Assembly (NCBI GenBank): GCA_021018815.1
Contig: JAITYX010000138.1
Coordinates: 124,001-188,000 of the forward strand
Direction of reading: 5' to 3'
Length of the DNA stretch: 64,000 nucleotides
From: Talinum fruticosum
Lineage: Eukaryota; Streptophyta; Magnoliopsida; Caryophyllales; Talinaceae
This document shows positions 10,850-19,868 of this stretch, one piece after another. The stretch's first letter is position 1. The number at the start of each line of letters is the position of its first letter. The notes beneath the pieces were generated by a model, which did not search any database, was not told the DNA's origin, and saw only the letters and a program-made list of their open reading frames with translations. Both the position numbers and the translations under genes were made by a program.

Positions 10850-11790
10850 CTACATGATGATTCTTGGACATGGCATCGTAGACTAGGTCATGTTAGCATG
10901 CACGCCATTAAGAAGCTTGCATCTCATGGTTTAGCCATAAGATTGCCTAACTGTGCATTTAAGAAAGATAAAATCTATGAAGCATGCGCCAAAGGGAAAC
11001 AGTCGGATTATCTTTCAGATCTCTCAAAATTGTTTCCACATCCAAAGTGCTTGAAATGTTGTATATGGACTTATGTGGTGAAATCCCTGTCAAGAGTCTC
11101 GAGAGGTAAATCATATGTGCTTGTGATTGTCGATGACTACTCACGATTTACCCGGGTTTGTTTTCTTAAGCACAAAAATAAAGCTTTCAAAGAGTTCAGC
11201 AAGCTCGAAGGAAAATTCAAGTTGAGGCTCGGACTCGGATCAAAAGAATTCGAACCGACCATGGAAGGGAGTTCGATTGCTCGGAATTTGCAGAGTTACG
11301 TGATAAGTATGGAATCTCCCACAACTTCTTAGCACCAAGAACTCCTCAACTAAATGGAGTAGTGGAGAGAAACAACCGAACTCTTGAAGAAATAGGAAGG
11401 ACAATGATGATTGAACATGATCTACCTTACTATTTATAGGCTGAGGTAGTCAACACATCGGACGACACACTTGAATAGATGCCTCATCCGACCCATCCTG
11501 AAGAAAACTCCATACGAGCTCTACAAAGGGAAGAAACCCAGCATTTCCTACTTTAAACCCTTTGGATGTAAGTGTTTATGTTCACAACAATGGCAAGGAT
11601 CACTGACCAAGTTTGATGCTCGGTCAGATGAAGAAATTTTTCTTGGTTATTCATCTCATACTAAATCATATCGTATTTTTAATAAAAGAACTAACAAAGT
11701 GGAAGAAAGCATCCATGTTGTTTTTGATGAGATTGATCGGGGAAAACAAAGTGAGTCCACATTCTCGGATCTAAAGCTCAGCTGAGATGA
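10850..11790 (+). pseudogene. pol: SV3 integrase, frameshifted
   Basis: GAG-pre-integrase zinc region (WHRRLGHVSMHAIKKLASHG at 10868-10927) and rve core. Visible pieces are VIVDDYSRFT-RVCFLKHKN at 11120-11180, where the conserved Trp of TWVCFL is Arg, then a frame break at 11205-11218, then RTDHGREFD-like and NGVVERNNRTLEE-like segments in other frames (about 11250-11390) that carry the second Asp and the Glu of the DDE triad. The C-terminal part (11471-11785) reads LKKTPYELYKGKKPSISYFK, then SDEEIFLGYSSHTKSYRIFN. Many breaks; not functional. Confidence 0.82.
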
Positions 11791-11959
11791 TGATCTTACG
11801 AAGATGAGCTCAGAAAGAGTCAACAAAAGTCACTCGGAATGAGGTCACTCGGAACAACCTCACTCGGAATGAAACTACTCAAGAACCAGCTCGGAATGCT
11901 GAAAGCCAATCGGAGGAGCAAGCTCAATCGGATCGGACCATCGAAGATCAACCAATTCA

Positions 11960-12800
11960 ACCTATAAATCTGGTGAACCGGAGAACAGGTAGAGCTTTCA
12001 AATATGCTTCGAGCCACCCACTCGAAAACATCCTGTCCGATATCAATAGTGGGGTAAGAACTCGTTCCTCCCTACAAAATCTATGTGCATTCACTACATT
12101 CATATCGTTAATAGAACCTAGAAATTCACTAGGAGCCCTAAATGAACCTGAATGTGTAGAGGCCATGCAAAAGGAACTTAATCAAGTTGAAAGAAACCAT
12201 GTCCGGACTTTGACCAAACGATCTTCTAACCACTAAGTCATAGGAACCAAATGGGTTTTCAAGAACAAACTAGATGAAGGTGGGTTGGTAGTCGAAATAA
12301 GGCTAGACTTGTGGCTCTAGGTTATAATCAAGAAGAACGGATTGATTGTGCGGAAACCTTTGCACCAGTGGCTGGGATTGAAGCTATTAGAATCCTATTG
12401 GCATTTGCTTCAAGCATGAATATCAAATTGTATCAAATGGACGTTAAATGTGCTTTTACGAATGGCTTTATTCAAGAGGAAGTCTATGTTAAGCAACCCC
12501 ATGGATTTGAAAACTTCAGAATTTCCAAACCATGTTTTCCAGATTGCAAAAGGCTCTTTATGGTCTTAAACAAGCTCCCGAGCTTGGTATGAAAAGCTGA
12601 GCAATCTTGGTTGAAAATGATTTTATAAGAGGTTAGATTGACAAGACTCTTTTTATAAAAGCCAAGGGGAAAGACTTTCTTATTGCTCGAGAGAACATGA
12701 TGGGAGAACTCAATTTCTTCCATGGTCTACAAATCAAGTAAGACAAAGATGGAATCTATGTCCATTAATTAAAGTATACCAAGGAACTTATGAACTAGTA
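11960..12800 (+). pseudogene. pol: SV3 reverse transcriptase, catalytic core deleted
   Basis: RVT_2 domain of copia. N-terminal markers: FKYASSHPLENILSDINSG (11997-12050), then [20 protein letters not shown] and [20 protein letters not shown] (12340-12490). Near 12690 the reading goes from FLIAR straight to MGELNFF. In SV6 about 30 codons lie between these points, including the YVDD catalytic box, so SV3 has lost the RT active site by deletion. Additional frameshifts occur near 12590 and 12640. Confidence 0.86.
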
Positions 12801-12834
12801 CAAACTTTAAGATGCAAAACCTGCAGCGACACCT

Positions 12835-13558
12835 ATGAGCGAGCGAGCATAAAATTGGACTCGGACGAAAATGGTAAAGCAATAGATCGGAAACTCTACC
12901 GAGGTATGATTCGATCTCTGCCATATCTTACTTCCAGTAGGCCGGACATAATGTTTAGTGTATGTACGTGTGAAAGATTTCAAGCTAATCTAAAAGAATC
13001 ACACCTCACTGCGGTTAAGAGAATTTTCGGATATCTTGCGGGGACTCAGAATCAAGGTCTATGGTACTCAAGAGACTCGGAACTAACTCTCACTGGATAC
13101 TCGAGATGCTGACTATGCTTGGATACAAAGTTGATAGAAAGAGCACCTTAGGAGCATGCCGGTTTACGGGTCAATCCCTTATATCTTGCCACTCAAAGAA
13201 GGAGAACTTTGTAGCTCTATCAATCTGCTAAAGCTGAGTACATTGTAGGCTGCGAGCATGTCTGTGCTCATATTTTATGGATCAAGCAACACTTTAGAGA
13301 TCTTAGATTTTCATTCAAATCAATTCCAATCAAGTGTGACAATCAATGTGCGATAAGCATCACCAAGAATCCAGTTCGGAACTAAAAAAAAAGCATATTG
13401 AGGTCAGGTATCATTTTCTAAGAGACCATTCTTAGAAAGGTGATATTGAACTTGAATTCATTCCTACCAAACTTCAATTAGCTGATATATTTACTAAGCC
13501 ACATAGTGAGGATAAGTTGTGCTTCATTAGGAATGAACTTGGCATAATTAATGCATGA
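12835..13558 (+). pseudogene. pol: SV3 RNase H, frameshifted
   Basis: Copia RNase H (RNase_HI_RT_Ty1 type). It begins near 12835 with a segment frameshifted by extra bases (GAGCGAGCGAGC), then LYRGMIRSLPYLTSSRPDIMF at 12895-12957 and a break at 13098-13110 where sister copies continue with DADYAG. Later segments near 13200-13500 (an AEYI-like motif, then I-KCDN and PL...DIFTKP-like motifs) are readable only across frames. The polyprotein ends at stop TGA 13556-13558 after ELGIINA. Confidence 0.82.
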
Positions 13559-13737
13559 GTATGTGTTTTTTCCTAAGTGAAATTACTTTGCATGATTATG
13601 TGTTAAATGTTTCTTTTACGTGCTTAAATAACAATAGGTTTAGTTGATCCAGGGATACTGAGCTATGAGTTATCGATGTCTTGCGGTTTCGAGTCACTAA
13701 GAAACCTTACTTGAGTCGGACTTAGTTTTTAAGAAAA

Positions 13738-14221
13738 ATGGACATCAAACTTCGAAATCATCTCTAGATTAGTGGAGAATTTCAAAAATTTCATATTAGA
13801 TCTCTTTTTCTCTCTCTTTCTCGCGTGTATCGATAAGAGAACTAGCCGTTGGCAAATAAACAATAGAATTCTAACCGTTGGAGGGAAAAACAGTCACACC
13901 GGTGCGAGGCGACCGTTGAAGAGTTGGGTCGAACGACTATCGAAGGACAATTCTTTCCCTATAAATAACATCGTTTTTCTTCATTTCGCTACTTTACTCT
14001 CTACTCACTCTATCTCTCGGATACCACACATCAAGCAAGTTCGGTGTTTTCGGAGCGCAAATCATCTCTCTCAAGGAAAGCAACAAACATCTCAAGTAAG
14101 CACCGACATCTCTCAACTCTTTTATTTTCTTTTTACTCTTTCTCTCTCTCTCTTCAAGCTAGCTTATCTCCTCTCTCTATCTCTCAAAGTTCATCTCCTC
14201 TCAACTCCAAAATCCTCAAAC
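13738..14221 (+). promoter_or_regulatory. SV3 conserved noncoding block and putative ORF3 promoter
   Basis: Between the pol stop and ORF3. A block at 13738-13795 (GGACATCAAACTTCGAAATC and following) is conserved in SV2, SV4 and SV6. TATAAATA lies at 13960-13967, 255 bp before the ORF3 ATG. Upstream, 13872-13882 reads TAACCGTTGGA, whose complement TCCAACGGTTA fits the MSA consensus YCYAACGGYYA at all 11 positions; further CCGTT sites start at 13846 and 13913. Downstream is a pyrimidine-rich leader and a donor-like CTCAAGTAAGC (near 14090) shared with SV6. Promoter function is inferred. Confidence 0.6.
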
Positions 14222-15843
14222 ATGCCGACAGAGGTTCTCACCCGGACTTTCTTGGTTCTGCGACCAAGAAGCCACCGAACAAAAAGCCAAAAAGGCCCTT
14301 CTAACCCCCAAAATTTCTTGTCACCCAATACCGATGTTGGATGACAAATTCTTCCCAACCACAAAACTTTCATGGTTGAATCATATCAAAACTAAAGGGG
14401 TTTATAATTTCCTCTGTTTCAACGAGTTCATCTATCGAGAACTCGTTTATGAGTTTTATTAAAACCTTTCTAGCTCGGAAGGTATCCTCACCTCTAGAGT
14501 TCAAGACATCGTTGTTCGAATCAACGTCTCTCCCATCCACCACCTTTTCAAAGTCTCTTGTCTTTTCCTTAATAGCAACCCTGTTCCTTTCAATGAGGTT
14601 GCTGATGAATTCTTCAAAAATACGCCAAAGAAATCCTTGAGTCACACAAAAACTTCTCGGTGACTCGGATGAAGTCACAAGCCCGTCTTCTTTGCTTTTT
14701 GCTGATGAGAACCTTCTTCTCTCAGCATTGGAGGAAAGAGAATCCCAAGTCTAAGATTCTCAAAGCTCTCTTTGACATTCTAGAGGGCTACGAATTATAC
14801 CTCTTTCCAGCTATCATTGAGCGGATGGCGGTTGTGCTAGCTGAGACAAAGAAATCCACCCCTCTTCCTTTTGGGGCTCTTCTTACTTTTATTTTCAAGC
14901 AATTCAAAGTTCCCCTTCCCTCAAATCCTAACGCGGTTTCGAGGTTGCCATAGTCGTTGGTAGAAAAGAACTTGGATACCAAGAGACCCAATTGGGTGTC
15001 CGGGTCCATAGCTCATAACTCGGGCAACCTTCTCCTCCGCCTCGGACTCGGACTCGAGACTCCTCTCTCTCTACCTCCTCCACCTGGTGGTGCCTCCACC
15101 TCGAGGCCCTCCTCTTTAATCAACTCTAGCTTTATCTACCACAGTGATAGACAAGCTCTCCTCCGTGTCCTCGAAATCAAGGACACTCTCCAGTCATTCA
15201 AGAATATCCTTCGATCAATGACCATCAACCAAAAGATCGCCCAGTCTCAATTCCGAAAGCGAGCAAGACATGCTCCTTGAGATAAAGGTGCTGGTCAAGG
15301 AGCAGAAAGAGTTGATTCAACTCCTCCAAGAAAGGCGCTCCAAAGCGGCTCAAGACCCGGTCGGCTCGGACGCATCAAAAGAGTCCTCAAGCCGTGCCAA
15401 GTCTCCTTCTAGATAGGCGGAAGAAGAAGAAGAAGAGACTGCGGCTAAGGCAGCTCTTTCTAAGGAAAAAGAGGAAAGGGAGAAGGAAGAAGAAGAGAAA
15501 GAGGAAGAAGGAGTAGAAAAGGAAGCAGTAGAGGGACAATGTGCTCCCGCCCTCCAACCAGAACTTATTAGCTCGGACGGTAGTCCGAGTGATTCGAAGA
15601 CCCCGCTAACAAAGGTCGGTCGGCAGCGAGTCGAGCACTGAGCAACCACCTCCCTCCATCGAGTTCTAAGAGGATGAACCTCTAGGCGACCTCATTCGGG
15701 GTCGGCCACTCAAAGCCGAGCCAATCCCGGAGATCCCAGTGCTGCCCCCGCCTAGATCTAGCACATCTTCTTGCTCATACCACGATGGCGCACTTGCCCG
15801 TTCATCCACTTCGACTCAAACTACTCCCACTCCACCATCCTAA
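14222..15843 (+). pseudogene. SV3 ORF3: extra Sirevirus ORF with Glu-rich C-terminus
   Basis: Extra ORF after pol, about 540 codons, ending at TAA 15841-15843. ATG 14222 was chosen by alignment with SV6 (ATG 58630), although a frame change follows at once. Order: basic N-terminus with RGSHPDFLGSATKKP; conserved middle domain with LDDKFF-TTK, GVYNFLCFNEF, the NP(V/I)PFNEVADEFF segment and KSQARLLCFLLMRTFF (14660-14953); Ser/Pro-rich hinge; Gln/Leu stretch (about 15280-15340) and a long Glu/Lys tract (15420-15530) suited to a coiled coil; Pro/Ser/Thr-rich tail. At least four frame breaks. It resembles in layout the 'putative plant transposon protein' ORFs and Sirevirus envelope-like genes; no transmembrane segment is evident. 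Confidence 0.72.
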
Positions 15844-16320
15844 ATTTTTTTTATTTTTTTGTTGTCCGGACATACAAATTGTATCTACTTGATACATTCT
15901 TCCTCTTTTTGTTTTTGTTGAAAGGCAAGGGGAGAATATTTAGAAATTTGTTGTTTTGTTTAGGGGAGTTTGTCTCACCTTTTTATGTATATATTTTTTT
16001 ATGTGAATATTAATGAAGTTTCGAGTTCGTACTTACTTTACGAGTTTCAATTTTTCTTAGTGCATCTTGCTCTGTTATATCAACTCGATTACATACTTTT
16101 GCTCGATATCACTTCATTTCTATGCAATATTTCATTCTTAGCTCTAACGCAATCTTAGCATATTAGCTCGATAAAATCTAAGTCCGAATTACTCTAGCTA
16201 TTTTCTGCGATTCTATCTCTAAACTCGATATACTCTCCGAGAAAGAATGAAAACTCAGGACTATTTCACTAACAAAGTTTCTATCTCGAGTATGGAATGC
16301 CTTTCATAAAAGGGGGTGAT
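15844..16320 (+). promoter_or_regulatory. SV3 3' untranslated region with multiple polypurine tracts
   Basis: AT-rich segment with two upstream purine tracts (AAAGGCAAGGGGAGAATA at 15921-15938 and AGGGGAG near 15962) and the LTR-proximal tract AAAAGGGGGTGAT at 16308-16320, which abuts the 3' LTR. The LTR-proximal tract is the expected plus-strand primer; the others sit at comparable places in SV2, SV4, SV5 and SV6. Confidence 0.75.
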
Positions 16321-17863
16321 TGAAGACTCGGACTTTGAATGAGTATCATTACGAGTACTATCAAGGAATCAGGTATAAACCTCATCTCTTCTAAGTTTTC
16401 ATTATAAGTCATTCGAGTACTATAGAAACTACTCCGAGTTGCATAGAAACTTTTCTAAGTGTTACGGATACTATTGCATATGTTTTCATTCGTTTCGAGT
16501 GACTCGGAAAGCATACTCTGCTCATTAATTCACGCTGAGGGTTTTGAGTCACTCGGACAATACTCGAGACTTATCGCTTGTTCAAATAATCTCACTAACA
16601 CTTTCAAACTCGAGTCGACTTCATATTCTCGGTTCAAGTGAATTACAAGGTGAATTTAACTCTCTAAGTCGGCATGTTTTGTTTGAACTATATTTGTGTA
16701 GATCAAATACTCATACTACGATATTCTTTTTCTAACTTGATCTTTCTCCAGATTGACTCAGATGGAATTTGAGTATAACGAATATTAGACTCAGAATATT
16801 CCATTGTTTTTCGACTCGGATAATTATGCACTTAATTATCTTAATTAAATAATTATCTATGTCTAATCTCGGACCGAAGTATTTTATACTTTGAGAACCC
16901 AAATTGGTTTAGTTTTGTAGGTTATCTTAACGAGGTTATCCTACTTTTGAATTACAAAAGTAACCGGCTTCAAGATGTTAAATCGCCGGCAGACAAGGCT
17001 TTTTCTACTTCTAACCAAGGCCCGAACAACTGTGTCGGGGTTGTTTGTTTCCAAAACCAGGAAATTTGGAACGCTAAGCTCAACGGTGGCTCAACGGTGG
17101 TTTCTACCTTACTTTTCGGACACCACCGGTGGATTGGGACATCCTAAGGACTCAAGAGCCGTTGCTCAGCGTTCACATCTCAACGGATCTTTTGGGAGAG
17201 ACTCGGAAGCACCGTTACAACGGTTACGAGAGGACTTCTATTCGGAAGATAGTCACAACGGCTAATCTACTTGGTCATCTCTAAATAGAAGCTATTTAAT
17301 AAGACTTGAAGGATTGCTTGAACCCATTGCTTGAAGTTATATCTCTTTGTATAATACTCATTCAATCTTCTACTTACAACTCCAAGTCCGTACTTAACAT
17401 CTTTACGAGTTGTAAGGTCTTGTAATCGATTACAAATTCTCTTTCTTACTTTCGGAGTAAGGTCCCTTGACTAAGTCTGTAAAGATTAACTCGACTCAAT
17501 TGTCCCTAGCTGTAAAGGTTACCTTAGTTAGGAAGTACTAGATCGAGATAAGGGAATTGCTTGAGTCTAGGAAAATCTTATAAGGAATTGTCGAAGGGAG
17601 CAATTGTGGTTAAGTTTGTCTACTGTATTTTGTGGATTCAAAATAGTGGATATGACTTGGTGCTTGGATTAGCACTGGTCGTGGTTTTCTGCCCAAGGAG
17701 GGTTTCCATGTAATTTTGAGTTCATACTTTTCCGAGTCCAGTCTAGACTCGGAATCAACTGCTTACCCTCTTCAAGTAAAAAGATTATAAGTTTGTTTAA
17801 ATTTCCTCATCACCCTATTCACCCCCTCTAGGGTGACTATGACTCTCCAAGACCAAACCTTCA
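16321..17863 (+). repeat. SV3 3' LTR (1543 bp)
   Basis: Starts TGAAGACTCGG after the polypurine tract and ends ACCTTCA at 17863, followed by the TSD copy CTAGA. The dyad CCGTTACAACGG (17212-17223) lies 56 bp before the decayed TATA box (TCTAAATA, 17280-17287). It differs from the 5' LTR at scattered sites; several differences fall at CAG trinucleotides. Confidence 0.94.
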
Positions 17864-18260
17864 CTAGAAATTGACATGCTCTTGATGTACTCTTTATATC
17901 AACCTTGTATCCGGCATAGCAAGCATCTCAATATCCACAAAGGGTTAGACTTGAGTCTTTTGAGTAGCAAAGACCATGTGTCCGAGTTCTGCATAATATT
18001 TAAAAATTCTCTCTATAGATTTTATGATCTACAACTTTAACTTTCTCATATGAGTCCGAGTTTGAGTACTGCTACTCATTGGTGTTGCTATATGTTTGAC
18101 ATCTTCTAGCTTGTTCTTCTTAAGTAACTCCTTAGTGTATTTGGACTAATGAACATATATGTCATTTTTCTCTTATATGATTTATAGTCCAAGAAAGAAA
18201 TTGAGTTCTCCCATCATACTCATTTGGAACTCATGTCTTACCAACTTTGAAAACTCCGAG
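17864..18260 (-). pseudogene. pol: SV2 RNase H N-terminus joined to RT remnant (internal deletion)
   Basis: After the SV3 target copy the SV2 RNase H region resumes. At about 18120-18250 RT sequence just downstream of the catalytic box is visible on the minus strand (the MGELNFFLG-type and Q-x-S-M segments). Near 18252 the sequence jumps to the FKYSSSHPPENII region that normally lies upstream of the RT core, so the central RT including YVDD is missing. SV2 therefore cannot encode RT even without its insertions. Confidence 0.76.
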
Positions 18261-19860
18261 TATTGATGTCTTAGATGATGTTCTCGGGTGGGTGACTAGA
18301 TGAGTATTTGAAAGCTTTACATGTCCTCTGGTTTACAAGATTTGATGGTTGAATATTTTGTTCTTCAGCTGGTTCAACTTCTTGATTCCCTTCCTCAACT
18401 TCGCTTCGAGTGGTATGAGCTTGTCCTAGAAGCGGCTCATTGTTTGTTGGCTTAGTTCTCTTGTTGTTGTTCATTCCGAGCTCAGCCTCTACCAAGTCAT
18501 CTTCATCTCGATTGAGTTTGAGTTCTGAGAAAGTTGATTCACTTATCCTACAAATATCAATCTCATCACATATAACGCGGATGCTTTCTTCCACTTTGTT
18601 ACTTCTTTTATTCAAAAATTGATAAGCCTTGCTATGGGAAGAATAACCAAGAAAAATATCTTAATCGACCTAGCGTCGAATTTGGTAAGTTATTCCTTAC
18701 CATAGTTATGCACAAAGCATTAACATCCGAATGGTTTGAAGTAGGAAACATTAAGCTTCTTCCCTTTGTGTAGCTCATAGGGTGATTTTTTCAGAATGGG
18801 TCTATTATGGCATCTGTTGAGAGTGTAGTTTGTTGTATTTATTGCCTCAACCTAGAAATAGTAAGGTATATCATTTTCAATCATCATTGTCCTTCCTATT
18901 TCTTTAAGAGTTGTATTCTTTCTCTTCACTACTCCATTTTGTTGAGGAGTTGTAGGTGCTTGAGATCTTATGGGAGATATCGTTCTTGTCACGAAGTCTG
19001 CGAATTTTGAGTAGTCGAACTCTCTTCCATGGTTAGTTCCAATTCTCCTAATCTTAATCTTAGACTCCGCTTGTTTTTTTCTGCAGATCTTAATGAACCC
19101 TTTGAAGACTTCATTTTTGTTCTTTAGAAAACAAACCCAGGTAAATCATGAGTAATCATCAACAATAACTAGCACATATGATTGACCTCCTCAGCTTTTA
19201 ACATGAATTTCACCACATTGATTCATACATATCAATTCAAGCACACTTTGGACGTAGGTACTATCTTGAGTAGCTTAAATGATGATCTAATTTGTTTTCT
19301 TTTTGTGCATGCATCACGGTTTATATATTTCTTAAAAGAACAATTAGGTAGTCCTCTAACTAATCCATGAGATGCAAGTTTCTTGATTGTATGCATACTG
19401 ATATGACCTAATCTATGATGCCATGTCCATGAATCATCATTTAAGGAAGCTTTTAAACATGATAAATCTTGATTTGAATCAGAAAGAGAAACAATATAGG
19501 TGTTATATGACCTCGGACACGAGAGTTTTGCCTCTTTGGTAGCTGCATCATAGATGAAGTAGTTGGTGCGAGTGAACCTTATCCCTTGACCTTTGTCACA
19601 CGGTTGAGAGATACTCGGAAGATTATATTTGAGCCCCTTGACAAGATACACTAGACTAACTGAATTGTCTCATTAACCAATTCTACCATTGCTAACTATC
19701 TTGCCTTTGCTATTATCTCTAAATGTGACTTTTCCTCCCTTCATATTCTCAAGTTTTGAGAAGAGTTTTGAATCTCCTAACAAGGGGCACGTGCACTATC
19801 TAACTACCACTAACCTTTTTGTTTTTAAGTAACTGCGTAACCTGTAAAATAGAAACAAAC
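18261..19860 (-). pseudogene. pol: SV2 integrase and protease
   Basis: On the minus strand: protease end and pre-integrase segment (19651-19232: LVKGLKYNLPSISQPCDKGQ, then DDSWTWHHRLGHISMHTIKK, the HHCC zinc-finger part), the rve core in broken frames (about 19230-18790), and the integrase C-terminus to RT linker (18615-18271) with acidic, Asn-rich spacer sequence. The protease start lies near 19790-19660 and is degraded. CA1 is inserted just upstream, at 19869. Confidence 0.8.
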
Positions 19861-19868
19861 TAACCCTT

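Larger units (their letters stand above)
7013..17863 (+). mobile_element. SV3: full-length Sirevirus-like copia element, 10,851 bp
   Basis: The most complete element in the window. In order: 5' LTR (7013-8537), primer site (8540-8552), gag, protease, integrase, RT, RNase H ending at stop 13556-13558, ORF3 promoter region, ORF3 (14222-15843), polypurine tracts, 3' LTR (16321-17863). A perfect 5-bp target duplication (CTAGA) flanks it. It sits inside the RNase H region of SV2 in opposite orientation. It is not autonomous: gag has a stop at codon 3, the protease lacks its catalytic Asp, the RT lacks the YVDD segment, and integrase and RNase H are frameshifted. The two LTRs align over their whole length with scattered differences. 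Confidence 0.95.

Noticed and set aside
14090..14160. Short intron in the ORF3 leader (CTCAAGTAAGC to TTCAAG)
   Set aside because: The donor-like motif is shared by SV3 and SV6, but the implied intron is only about 65-85 bp, the acceptor is weak, and it is not visible in SV2 or SV4; left as a remark only.
16459..16735. Small overlapping frames in the SV3 3' LTR as a regulatory protein
   Set aside because: Not conserved in frame between the two LTRs of the same element.
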